A stretch of DNA of 64,000 nt from Bacteroidota bacterium (GTDB taxonomy: Bacteria > Bacteroidota > Bacteroidia > Flavobacteriales > Weeksellaceae). The position numbers were made by a program, and so were the translations under genes. The DNA lies in contig JAEYOX010000020.1 of NCBI GenBank assembly GCA_023411265.1, forward strand, positions 6,598 through 70,597. The letters are read 5' to 3'. The notes beneath the pieces are model-generated. The model worked only from the letters and a program-made list of their open reading frames with translations. It searched no databases and was not told the DNA's origin. This document shows positions 9,506 through 17,573 of the stretch, piece by piece; within the stretch, counting starts at the first letter, position 1; each line of letters opens with the position of its first letter.

Positions 9506-10111
9506 ATGAAAATCATCTGCATCGGAAGAAATTACCGCGAACACGCCGAAGAACTGGGAAATGAAATCCCGGAAAATCCGGTGATCTTTATGAAACCCGA
9601 CACTGCCCTGCTGAAAGATCGCGATTTCTATATCCCTGACTTCTCCCACGACATCCATTATGAACTGGAAGTGGTCCTGAAAATCTCCGGAAACGGAAAA
9701 TATATTCTTAAAGAAAATGCTTCCCGGTATTATCATGAAATCGGTCTTGGCATTGATTTTACAGCACGAGATCTCCAGTCCGAACTGAAATCCAAAGGCC
9801 TGCCCTGGGAACTGGCGAAAGGCTTTGACGGATCAGCAGCCGTAAGTTCCTTTTTCCCTAAATCAGAGTTTGATTTACAAAACCTCAGTTTTTCTCTTCA
9901 GAAAAACAAAACGGTGGTACAGAGCGGAAACACCTGCGACATGATGTTTTCATTCGACGAAATCATCGCTTTTGTTTCACAGTTTTTCACTCTTCGTGCA
10001 GGCGATCTCATCTTCACCGGAACCCCCAAAGGAGTAGGTAAAATAACAGAAAACGACCTGCTGGAAGCGTGGTTGGAAAATGAAAAAGTAATGGATATAA
10101 CCATCTGTTAG
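9506..10111 (+). CDS. Fumarylacetoacetate hydrolase-family protein
   Basis: 201 residues, the length of the compact FAHD1-like members. Metal-ligand motifs are HYELEVVLKI, GLGIDFTARDLQ and the signature PWELAKGFDGSAAVS; GDLIFTGTPKGVG is near the C-terminus. Relatives are acylpyruvases or oxaloacetate decarboxylases/tautomerases that need Mg2+. It is alone on this strand and overlaps the convergent DUF417 gene by 4 bases at the stops. Confidence 0.9.
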   Translation: MKIICIGRNYREHAEELGNEIPENPVIFMKPDTALLKDRDFYIPDFSHDIHYELEVVLKISGNGKYILKENASRYYHEIGLGIDFTARDLQSELKSKGLPWELAKGFDGSAAVSSFFPKSEFDLQNLSFSLQKNKTVVQSGNTCDMMFSFDEIIAFVSQFFTLRAGDLIFTGTPKGVGKITENDLLEAWLENEKVMDITIC

Positions 10112-10692
10112 GAAAGGTAAACAGTAGTATCCCTTAATTTCTGAGCACAGTCGGAAGCGCAGATCAATCCGACAGCCATCATAATGACATCCTTCAACAC
10201 AAGGCGTCCCGCACCTGACAGATAGGGAAAGCCGTGTTGGGGAGTAGGAAAATCACCGCCCAGATTGGGAACGAACACTTCAGGTGTGGTAATCAGAAAG
10301 GAAAGAGTCACCAAAGACATCCCGAAAGTGAGCATCCCGCCCCAGAATCCTATCCTGGGAAACCATATTCCGAGAAAAGTGAGCACCCCGATAACAACAA
10401 TCACTGCGCCCAACCCGTATGAGAACACATAGGTTCCGTTTTCGGTGTGCCACTCGATATTCTTCTGAACCGTTTTGCCTTCGGGATTTTTAAATTCTTG
10501 GTATTCTGGTGCCTCTTTTGCAAAGAAGAATGACATCAGCGGACTGTTAGCTACAAATGGCACAATACCGTCTGCTTCGTACTGGTATATTTTCAACCCG
10601 CCAATCCACACCATCACAATCAGAATTGCTGCACGCGCAAGATTAATAAAATGCCTTTGACCGATAGCGATGAAATTAATAAAGGATTTCAT
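10108..10692 (-). CDS. DUF417/YkgB-like inner-membrane protein
   Basis: About 194 residues from MKSFINFIAIGQ, with four hydrophobic segments, the motif WIGGLKIYQYEADGIVPFV and a second half GFPYLSGAGRLVLKDVIM. These are features of the DUF417 (YkgB/RclC) group related to DoxX; RclC responds to reactive chlorine in Escherichia coli, but no such role can be read here. The frame is open to 10773; I use the start at 10692 because the extra residues are not family-like. Confidence 0.75.
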   Translation of the reverse strand: MKSFINFIAIGQRHFINLARAAILIVMVWIGGLKIYQYEADGIVPFVANSPLMSFFFAKEAPEYQEFKNPEGKTVQKNIEWHTENGTYVFSYGLGAVIVVIGVLTFLGIWFPRIGFWGGMLTFGMSLVTLSFLITTPEVFVPNLGGDFPTPQHGFPYLSGAGRLVLKDVIMMAVGLICASDCAQKLRDTTVYLS

Positions 10693-10790
10693 GATTTTTA
10701 TAAAAATTTTAAGAAAGACAAACTTATGAAAAATAAGCAAGATTGGAATTCCAATGTTTCTAACAACTTGCACAAATCAGCCCGATAAAA

Positions 10791-10798
10791 TACCTTTA
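10791..10798 (+). promoter_or_regulatory. -7 box of upp
   Basis: TACCTTTA, one base from the consensus, lies 19 bases before the ATG, with a TTG about 20 bases further upstream. Confidence 0.4.
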
Positions 10799-10817
10799 CA
10801 GCTTAATAAACCATCTC

Positions 10818-11468
10818 ATGACAACAATACTTTCAAACGAATTTTCCCTGATAAATTCGTGGATCAATGCGCTTCGGAATGTGAACACCCAGCAGGACCG
10901 AATGAAGTTCCGAAGAAATCTGGAACGCATTGGCGAAATTGCTGCCTACGAAATCAGCAAAGGTATGAAGCAGATCGAATTTGAAATTCAGACGCCTCTG
11001 GATACCATTACGGTCAAAGATATTGCCGTGCAGCCTGTAATTACCACCATACTGAGAGCGGGAGTTCCCCTTTTTCAGGGCATTTTAAATTACTTCGACG
11101 AAGCCGATTGTGGTTTTGTTGCCGCTTATAGAAAACACGATGACAACGATTACTTCTCCATCAAACAGGATTATCTTACCTGCCCGAATATCGACGGACG
11201 CCCTCTCATTGTAGCCGATCCCATGCTGGCAACCGGGGCCAGTCTCATAGAAGCATTGAAAGATCTTCTGAACCACGGACAGCCTTCACAACTGCACATT
11301 GTAGCCGCCATTGCCAGCAGAGAAGGCGTGGAAACATTGGAAAAAGCATACCCTGAAGCCCGCATTTGGGTGGGTGCCATGGATGACCATCTTACTAACA
11401 AAGGGTACATCAGTCCGGGATTGGGCGATGCCGGAGATCTGAGTTACGGAGAAAAACTGCAGCGTTAA
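10818..11468 (+). CDS. upp: Uracil phosphoribosyltransferase
   Basis: 216 residues. It makes UMP from uracil and PRPP for pyrimidine salvage in the cytoplasm. The PRPP-binding loop is LIVADPMLATGASLIEAL, and the C-terminal uracil-binding loop is GYISPGLGDAGDLSYG. TTILRAGVPLFQG is also typical. The length matches the family. It is a single gene, convergent with comF. Confidence 0.93.
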   Translation: MTTILSNEFSLINSWINALRNVNTQQDRMKFRRNLERIGEIAAYEISKGMKQIEFEIQTPLDTITVKDIAVQPVITTILRAGVPLFQGILNYFDEADCGFVAAYRKHDDNDYFSIKQDYLTCPNIDGRPLIVADPMLATGASLIEALKDLLNHGQPSQLHIVAAIASREGVETLEKAYPEARIWVGAMDDHLTNKGYISPGLGDAGDLSYGEKLQR

Positions 11469-11503
11469 CAAAAAATCAGATATCAGATTTAATACGATCC
11501 CAA

Positions 11504-12154
11504 TTAATCCAAAGCCATAACCAGTACACTTACAGTGTTATTCCCAGACTTCAGGATTTCCCAGGCGACAGCACTCATGGTGTTCCCTGTCGTGAATACG
11601 TCGTCAATAATCAAAACATGACGGTGCTGAAGGGGTTTGTTCAGTGAGAAAAGATTTTCGGTCTGTTTCCGGTGGGATTTGTCCTGCAATGCCTGCGCTT
11701 TTCTGTTATAGTTTCGTCTGATCAGTTCATGATCAAAAGGAATCTGCCATTGTTCGGATAGTTTCTCCGTGAAACGGTGGAGTTGATTATACCCTCTTTT
11801 CTTGAGTTTTTGGTGGTGAAGAGGCGCGGTCACCAGAAGTTCAGGTTTTTTTGTCCCGAAATCTACCCGCTCCGCTGTCCAGTCGGCGATTACGAGACCG
11901 GCTTTTTCTCTGCCATTGTATTTTAGCACATGAATGATTTTCCGTGAAAGGCTTTCCTCCTCAAAATGCATCAGTGCAAAGGCATGTTGTACCGGAAAGA
12001 GAAGCGTACACCTCTGTTTCAGTTCATTGTCATCTAAGAAATTCCAGTGCGTAAAGTGAATCTGAACAAAACATAATTCACACACCAGTTGACCACCCTG
12101 AATGATGCTGTTGCAATGCAGACAACGGTTCGGAAAAAGCAGATCCAATAACAT
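11504..12154 (-). CDS. comF: ComF-family phosphoribosyltransferase-like protein
   Basis: About 216 residues from MLLDLLFPNRCLHC. An N-terminal four-cysteine zinc element (CLHC ... CELC) is followed by a phosphoribosyltransferase fold with the PRPP loop VLIIDDVFTTGNTMSAV near the C-terminus. The family is linked to DNA uptake in naturally competent bacteria, but its reaction is unknown. The frame opens to 12253; a -7-like box at 12166-12159 supports the internal start at 12154. Divergent from queD. Confidence 0.88.
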   Translation of the reverse strand: MLLDLLFPNRCLHCNSIIQGGQLVCELCFVQIHFTHWNFLDDNELKQRCTLLFPVQHAFALMHFEEESLSRKIIHVLKYNGREKAGLVIADWTAERVDFGTKKPELLVTAPLHHQKLKKRGYNQLHRFTEKLSEQWQIPFDHELIRRNYNRKAQALQDKSHRKQTENLFSLNKPLQHRHVLIIDDVFTTGNTMSAVAWEILKSGNNTVSVLVMALD

Positions 12155-12158
12155 GGAA

Positions 12159-12166
12159 TAAAGATA
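12159..12166 (-). promoter_or_regulatory. -7 box of comF
   Basis: TATCTTTA on the minus strand, one base from consensus, ends four bases before the ATG at 12154. Confidence 0.4.
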
Positions 12167-12214
12167 ATTAATTCTGCGAAATGTGACACTTCCATCCTCA
12201 ATCCAAAAAAACTG

Positions 12215-12222
12215 TACCTTTG
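12215..12222 (+). promoter_or_regulatory. -7 box of queD
   Basis: TACCTTTG, an exact consensus match, ends five bases before the ATG at 12228. It lies inside the longer reading frame that opens at 12183 and therefore decides the start. Confidence 0.65.
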
Positions 12223-12227
12223 TACCC

Positions 12228-12671
12228 ATGATACGCATCACCAAAATTTTCACCTTTGAAACCGCCCATGTTCTCTACAATTACGACGGCAAATGCAAGA
12301 ATATGCACGGTCATTCCTACAAACTATTTGTAACTGTGAAAGGAACTCCGATCAATGATCTGGATCATCCAAAAAACGGCATGGTGATTGACTTTGGTGA
12401 CATTAAAAAAATTGTAAAAGAAGAAATTACCGAAATTTGGGATCATGCTGTTCTCGTTCACGGCGGATCGCCTCACATAGAACTGGGCCAAGATCTGGAA
12501 CAGAAAGGCCACAAGGTCATTTACTGTGATTTCCAGCCTACCTGCGAAAATATGCTCTACGCTATAGCTTCCAGAATAAAATCCCGTTTGCCGAAAGGAA
12601 TTTCCTTGGCCTATCTGAAACTGCACGAAACCGAAAATTCCTATGGCGAATGGATCGCCGAGGAAAATTAG
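12228..12671 (+). CDS. queD: 6-carboxytetrahydropterin synthase (QueD/PTPS family)
   Basis: 147 residues from MIRITKIFTFETAHVL. Zinc ligands are visible: the His of FETAHVL and the HGHSY motif of NMHGHSYKLFVTVKG. MVIDFGDIK is the usual substrate-pocket segment and LHETENSY the C-terminal Glu motif. The family converts dihydroneopterin triphosphate to 6-carboxytetrahydropterin for queuosine and related deazapurines, although some members act in pterin synthesis. lpxH starts 4 bases after its stop. Confidence 0.9.
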   Translation: MIRITKIFTFETAHVLYNYDGKCKNMHGHSYKLFVTVKGTPINDLDHPKNGMVIDFGDIKKIVKEEITEIWDHAVLVHGGSPHIELGQDLEQKGHKVIYCDFQPTCENMLYAIASRIKSRLPKGISLAYLKLHETENSYGEWIAEEN

Positions 12672-12675
12672 TCTC

Positions 12676-13455
12676 ATGAAAATCAATTTAGCGTCTCATA
12701 AAAAAATTTATTTCGCTTCCGATCAGCATTTCGGAGCACCCAATCCCGCAGAGAGCAAACTGCGCGAAGATAAATTCATCCGCTGGCTGAACGAAATTAA
12801 AGCCGATGCCCAGGTTCTTTTTCTCATGGGCGATCTTTTCGATTTCTGGCACGAATGGAAATATGTCATACCCAAAGGGTTCGTAAGGGTACTTGGAAAA
12901 CTGGCTGAACTGAAAGATTCAGGTATTGAAATCCATTTCTTTATCGGCAACCACGATCTCTGGATGAAAGATTATTTTGAGAAGGAAATAGGAGCTTCCG
13001 TCTATTTTGAAAAACAATATGCAGAGATTTCAGGAAAACAGTTTCTTCTGGCTCATGGTGACGGACTGGGCCCAGGCGATAAAGGCTACAAAAGGATGAA
13101 AAAACTATTTACCAATCCACTGGCGCAATGGGCTTTCAAATGGCTGCATCCCGATATTTCGATGAAAATTGCCCTTTATTTTTCACAGAAAAACAAGATG
13201 ATTTCGGGGGAGGAAGACAAAGAATTTCTGGGAGAAGACAAAGAATTTCTCATCATCTATTCCAAAGAGAAACTGAAAACACACAAAATAGATTATTTCA
13301 TCTACGGCCACCGACACCTTCCCATGGTACTGGATCTGAACCAAAATGCGGCAAAATATGTGAACCTGGGTGACTGGATTTCGTATTTTACCTATGGCGT
13401 TTTTAACGGACAGCAGTTTGAACTGAAAAGTTTTGAAAACAAATCTTCTTCATAA
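12676..13455 (+). CDS. lpxH: UDP-2,3-diacylglucosamine diphosphatase (LpxH-like)
   Basis: 259 residues, a calcineurin-like metallophosphoesterase. Metal motifs run in order: SDQHFGAP, MGDLFDFWHEW, IGNHDLWM, LAHGDGLGPGDKGYK and YGHRHLP. The family hydrolyses UDP-2,3-diacylglucosamine to lipid X in lipid A synthesis at the inner-membrane surface. I start at MKINLASHKK, 4 bases after queD, although the frame opens earlier. There is a short direct duplication (DKEFLGEDKEFL) in the lid region. Confidence 0.88.
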   Translation: MKINLASHKKIYFASDQHFGAPNPAESKLREDKFIRWLNEIKADAQVLFLMGDLFDFWHEWKYVIPKGFVRVLGKLAELKDSGIEIHFFIGNHDLWMKDYFEKEIGASVYFEKQYAEISGKQFLLAHGDGLGPGDKGYKRMKKLFTNPLAQWAFKWLHPDISMKIALYFSQKNKMISGEEDKEFLGEDKEFLIIYSKEKLKTHKIDYFIYGHRHLPMVLDLNQNAAKYVNLGDWISYFTYGVFNGQQFELKSFENKSSS

Positions 13456-13489
13456 TAAATTTGCGATAAAAAGTAAATTCCGGAGCTGA

Positions 13490-14461
13490 ATGAATGACAT
13501 TTTCAATATTAAAACAGAGGAAGATTTCAGGCGTCATTGTTTGGAAACCTTTCGTTATCAGTATGAACAGGTGGATATTTATAAAAAGTTTGCAGATTAT
13601 CTGAATATTCGTCCAGATGAAATTCATACGATTGAGCAGATTCCCTTTCTCCCGATTGAGATGTTCAAAAATCATTTCATTATGGACCGTTCTTTTGCTC
13701 CGGGATCTTATTTTCAAAGTTCAGGAACTTCGCAAAGTCTCCGTTCTAGGCATTATATTGCTGATTTTAAACTTTACGAAGAGAGTATTTACCAGAGTTT
13801 TTCACGGTTCATCGGCGACCCGGAAGATTTTATTTTTCTTGGTCTGCTGCCCAGTTACTCGGAAAACCAGCACTCATCTCTCATTTACATGGTCAATTTT
13901 CTGATGAAAACCTCAGGCAGGTCCGAAAACGGTTATTTTCTATACAATCATAGCGAACTTCTGGGCGTGCTAGAAACTCTGAAAAAACAACAGAAAAAAG
14001 TCATCCTTTTCGGAGTATCTTTCGCTCTACTCGATTTTTTAGAATATGTTTCGGGCTTCCACTTTCCTGATATCACAGTGATAGAAACTGGAGGGATGAA
14101 GGGTCGAAAAGAGGAAATAACAAAAGACGAACTCCTTTCTCTTCTAAAAAACGGATTCGGTACAGCAAGGATATTTTCTGAATATTCAATGACAGAACTG
14201 CTTTCTCAGGCCTATTCTTTGGAGAACAACAAATACCGAAGTCCTCCATGGATGAAAATTCTGATTCGCGATCCTGAAGATCCCTTGCGTTTTCTTCCCG
14301 AGGGAAGAACCGGTGCCGTCAATATTATTGATCTTGCCAACCGCCATTCCTGTTCTTTTATTGCAACACAAGACCTGGGAAAATCAACAGGCGATACCTT
14401 TCAAATCCTTGGAAGAATGGATCACTCGGATATCCGTGGCTGCAGTTTGCTGGTTACATAA
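13490..14461 (+). CDS. LuxE-like acyl-protein synthetase / AMP-forming ligase
   Basis: 323 residues. The ATP-binding motif FQSSGTSQSLRSRHY and ETGGMKGRKEEI resemble the adenylate-forming LuxE family, which activates fatty acids as acyl-AMP. No luxCD or lux genes are adjacent, so this is not bioluminescence; the homologue in Bacteroidota is probably an acyltransferase or activating enzyme for an unknown surface molecule. The gene stands alone after lpxH with a 34-base gap. Confidence 0.8.
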   Translation: MNDIFNIKTEEDFRRHCLETFRYQYEQVDIYKKFADYLNIRPDEIHTIEQIPFLPIEMFKNHFIMDRSFAPGSYFQSSGTSQSLRSRHYIADFKLYEESIYQSFSRFIGDPEDFIFLGLLPSYSENQHSSLIYMVNFLMKTSGRSENGYFLYNHSELLGVLETLKKQQKKVILFGVSFALLDFLEYVSGFHFPDITVIETGGMKGRKEEITKDELLSLLKNGFGTARIFSEYSMTELLSQAYSLENNKYRSPPWMKILIRDPEDPLRFLPEGRTGAVNIIDLANRHSCSFIATQDLGKSTGDTFQILGRMDHSDIRGCSLLVT

Positions 14462-14611
14462 ACATTACTATCGCACTTTTAACATGCTGAATATATGTAT
14501 ATTACAAAATAGAAAAACAATTATATAATGAATAAAATTAATTTTGTAATTCTTTTTTAGTAATTCAGCGCATCTTTGTATCACAGTTTTGTTTCACCAA
14601 AAAACCACGAC

Positions 14612-15025
14612 ATGAAAAAGATGATTTACATTCTGTTGGTTCTTACTACAGGTTCTTTGTACAGTCAGAGTTTTATGAATATTTCATTCGCCGGATTGTC
14701 GAACGGTACTGAAGAAACAATTACTGAAGAAGAATTTGAACTCAGAAATTTCAAGAATCTGGATCTGAAATCCGCACTTGATTTTTATATTTCCTACAAA
14801 CTGGATTACAGCATTATCAAAGGAAAAGATCAGTCCAGCACATTACTGACATTGAATTTTGATGATAACGGAACACTGAAAAGTGTGTCAACCATCGGAG
14901 CTAACCCCACCCTGAATACCGCCGTTGAGAAAATATTCAACGAGCAAACAGGCCAGAAAATCTCATTGATTCAGGAGGCAGGATTGACTGGTCAGTTGCA
15001 TATTCCGGTAACCGTCCAACATTGA
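14612..15025 (+). CDS. Exported protein of unknown function
   Basis: 137 residues starting MKKMIYILLVLTTGSLYSQS, a signal peptide. The mature protein has no recognised domain. The preceding sequence contains CATCTTTG (14571-14578), near the -7 consensus. It is followed by a strong terminator, so it is a single-gene transcript. Confidence 0.6.
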   Translation: MKKMIYILLVLTTGSLYSQSFMNISFAGLSNGTEETITEEEFELRNFKNLDLKSALDFYISYKLDYSIIKGKDQSSTLLTLNFDDNGTLKSVSTIGANPTLNTAVEKIFNEQTGQKISLIQEAGLTGQLHIPVTVQH

Positions 15026-15056
15026 AACATTAAACCTCAAAATAAACTGTTATTCT

Positions 15057-15084
15057 AAAACCGCTCATCCGCAGCGGTTTTTTT
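15057..15084 (+). terminator. Intrinsic terminator
   Basis: Stem AAAACCGCT/AGCGGTTTT with a 7-base loop and a T-run at the 3' side, 31 bases after the exported protein gene. Confidence 0.8.
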
Positions 15085-15110
15085 CGTGAAAACAAGTCCA
15101 GCATTTTCAC

Positions 15111-15118
15111 TACTTTTG
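15111..15118 (+). promoter_or_regulatory. -7 box of the ABC-F gene
   Basis: TACTTTTG is an exact match to TAnnTTTG, 30 bases before the chosen ATG at 15149; it lies inside the longer frame opening at 15086 and so supports the shorter start. Confidence 0.55.
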
Positions 15119-15148
15119 CAGCCTGAAACTCATCTATATCATTACACT

Positions 15149-17089
15149 ATGCTTTCAGTTCAGGGATTAGGTCTGCATCATGCGGGAAATTATCTTTTTC
15201 GCAATGTTAATTTCACTATAAAAAAAACCGATAAGATCGGTCTGGTCGGAAAAAACGGAGCCGGGAAATCAACCCTGCTGAAGATCCTTTCGGGAGAAAT
15301 CAATTTCTTTGAAGGACAGGTGGTTCCGGAAGGCAATATAACGATTGGCTTTTTGAAGCAGGATCTGGAATTTGTAAAAGGTCGCACCGTTTGGGAAGAA
15401 ACCCAACAGGCATTTGAACAGATCAACCGCTGGAAGGAGGAATTGGAGGAAGTAAACCATCAGCTGGCTACCCGAACTGATTATGAGAGTGAAGCCTACC
15501 ATCAGGTCATTCTCAGAATGACAGATCTGAACGATCTACTGCACCATCACGATGCTTACAATCTGGAAGGCGATATGGAGAAAGTACTGTTGGGACTTGG
15601 TTTCAAAGCTGAGGATTTCGATAAAATAACGGATACTTTTTCCGGAGGATGGAGAATGAGAATAGAACTTGCTAAACTCTTGCTTCAGAACAACGACCTG
15701 CTGCTGCTCGACGAACCTACCAACCACCTCGATATGGAATCCATCATCTGGCTGGAGAATTTCCTGAAAGAATACAGCGGAGCCATCGTGTTGGTAAGTC
15801 ACGACAAGCAATTTATGACGGCCGTTTGTAACCGCACTTTCGATGTCAACAACAGGAAAATCGACGACTACAAAGCCAACTATACCAAATATCTGGAATT
15901 GCGCGCCGAAAGAAGAGAAAAACTGGAACAGGCGAAGAAAAATCAGGATACGGAAATTAAACAAATGGAAGACAACATCAACCGTTTCCGCGCCTCTGCT
16001 ACCAAAGCCTCTTTTGCACAGTCACTGATCAAAAAGCTGGATAAAATAGAAAGAATAGAACTGGACAACGAGGATGTTTCTAAATTCAACATCCGTTTTG
16101 TACAGTCGGTAATTCCCGGCAAAGTTATTTTTGAAGCTGAGAATCTGGGAAAATCCTACGGAAATAAAAAAGTATTTGACGGGGTCAATTTCTTCGTGGA
16201 ACGTGGCGAACGGATCGCTCTTCTGGGCCAGAATGGACAAGGGAAAACCACTTTGGCAAAGATTCTTACGGGCGATATTACAGATTACACCGGGTCATGG
16301 ACTTTGGGACACAATGTGAACATCGGCTATTTTGCTCAAAATCAAGAGGAAGTACTCACACCCGGCAAAACCGTTCTTCAGGAAGCAGAAGATGCCGCCA
16401 CCGAAGAAACCAGACCCCGCGTAAGGGATCTGCTGGGAAGTTTTCTTTTTTCCGGCGAAGATGTAGAGAAAAAAACGCAGGTACTTTCCGGAGGGGAAAG
16501 AAACCGCCTGGCACTGTGTAAACTTTTGCTGCGCCCGTTCAATACTCTCATCATGGATGAACCTACCAATCACCTTGATATTCAGTCTAAAGAAATCATC
16601 AAGATGGCTTTGCAGAAATTTGAAGGAACACTAATCGTCATTTCCCACGACCGGGAATTCCTGCAGGGACTGGCAGATAAGATTTTTGAATTCCGGGATG
16701 GACACATGAAAGAGTTCCTCGGATCTGTAGATGAGTATCTGGAATACCGCGAAAAAGAAAGTCTGCGAGAAATTTCTATAGAAAAGGCCAAACTGGATTC
16801 CAAAACCACAGGTGAAGCGATCAAAACAGAAACTCGTACAGAAATTAAAAACAATCCTGAAACAACTCCCGTTCAGTTTGTAAGCAAAGAACAGAAACAA
16901 CTTCAGAACAAACTAAAAAAAACAGAAGAGAAAATTGCAGACTATGAAAGAGAAATTCTGCAACTGGAAGTTATCTTCGGCAAAACAAATCCTAATGAAG
17001 AAGAGCTCTCGCGCTACGAACAGTTGAAAAAAGAACTTCAGGAAACCATGGCACTTTGGGAAGAAATTGCTCTTCAGCTTGAGGAATAA
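15149..17089 (+). CDS. ABC-F family ribosome-associated ATPase
   Basis: 646 residues from MLSVQGLGLHHAG. It has two ABC domains in one chain and no membrane segments. Walker A sequences are GKNGAGKST and GQNGQGKTT, signatures are FSGGWRMR and LSGGERNR, and each Walker B ends DEPTNHLD. The linker between domains is long and charged, and the C-terminus is coiled-coil. ABC-F proteins act at the ribosomal E-site in translation quality control; some confer antibiotic resistance, but the linker alone does not tell which. Confidence 0.93.
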   Translation: MLSVQGLGLHHAGNYLFRNVNFTIKKTDKIGLVGKNGAGKSTLLKILSGEINFFEGQVVPEGNITIGFLKQDLEFVKGRTVWEETQQAFEQINRWKEELEEVNHQLATRTDYESEAYHQVILRMTDLNDLLHHHDAYNLEGDMEKVLLGLGFKAEDFDKITDTFSGGWRMRIELAKLLLQNNDLLLLDEPTNHLDMESIIWLENFLKEYSGAIVLVSHDKQFMTAVCNRTFDVNNRKIDDYKANYTKYLELRAERREKLEQAKKNQDTEIKQMEDNINRFRASATKASFAQSLIKKLDKIERIELDNEDVSKFNIRFVQSVIPGKVIFEAENLGKSYGNKKVFDGVNFFVERGERIALLGQNGQGKTTLAKILTGDITDYTGSWTLGHNVNIGYFAQNQEEVLTPGKTVLQEAEDAATEETRPRVRDLLGSFLFSGEDVEKKTQVLSGGERNRLALCKLLLRPFNTLIMDEPTNHLDIQSKEIIKMALQKFEGTLIVISHDREFLQGLADKIFEFRDGHMKEFLGSVDEYLEYREKESLREISIEKAKLDSKTTGEAIKTETRTEIKNNPETTPVQFVSKEQKQLQNKLKKTEEKIADYEREILQLEVIFGKTNPNEEELSRYEQLKKELQETMALWEEIALQLEE

Positions 17090-17095
17090 AATTTG

Positions 17096-17103
17096 TATCT
17101 TTG
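17096..17103 (+). promoter_or_regulatory. -7 box of the His-rich cassette
   Basis: TATCTTTG, exact consensus, ends 6 bases before the ATG at 17110, immediately after the ABC-F stop codon. A TTG at 17101 inside this box could start the same frame but would lie in the promoter. Confidence 0.6.
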
Positions 17104-17109
17104 AAAACA

Positions 17110-17463
17110 ATGAAAGCCAGTAAAAAAAACAGTAAACTGCTGAACATCTTATTTTTAGGGATGTATCTTTTTGCTGCTTTTTTTGCTGCAGGTTTTCATC
17201 ATCATAGGAACTCTGAAGTATCCTCGTCAGCAAAAAGCAGTGATATTTACGGATATTCACATGGCGGAAGCCATGCCGAAACCGCAGGATGTTATTTCTG
17301 CCATTTATTGCACCACAATATCACAACTGTTCCCCAAGAATTCAGTATCCACATCGCGGCTGAACTCATTTTTACAGAACAACAGAATACTTCCGATCAT
17401 TACTTTTCAGATCCGGAACGACATGCCCCACCGCTTCGCGGACCTCCCGCATCTTTTATTTGA
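17110..17463 (+). CDS. Small His/Cys-rich membrane protein, DUF2946-like in layout
   Basis: 117 residues. One transmembrane segment (NILFLGMYLFAAFFAAGF) is followed by a periplasmic tail rich in possible metal ligands: HHH at the membrane edge, YSHGGSHAETAG, then CYFCHLLHHN, and a C-terminus ERHAPPLRGPP. The layout recalls DUF2946-type proteins found beside copper or zinc genes, but this is a resemblance, not an assignment. It is the first gene of a three-gene set with the TonB receptor and lipoprotein. Confidence 0.7.
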   Translation: MKASKKNSKLLNILFLGMYLFAAFFAAGFHHHRNSEVSSSAKSSDIYGYSHGGSHAETAGCYFCHLLHHNITTVPQEFSIHIAAELIFTEQQNTSDHYFSDPERHAPPLRGPPASFI

Positions 17464-17573
17464 TTCTGACATACAGAAGATCTGACTTCTGTCTCATTTT
17501 TCATTCATGAAATTCTGTAGCTCGCAGCAGATAGCCGGTGAATTTCAGCAAGAATTAAATAAACGATATTCCT

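Noticed and set aside
13210..13252. A 21-base direct duplication in lpxH (DKEFLGEDKEFL).
   Set aside because: It is short and in frame, and similar charged residues occur at this place in related enzymes; it is unlikely to be more than a lineage feature.
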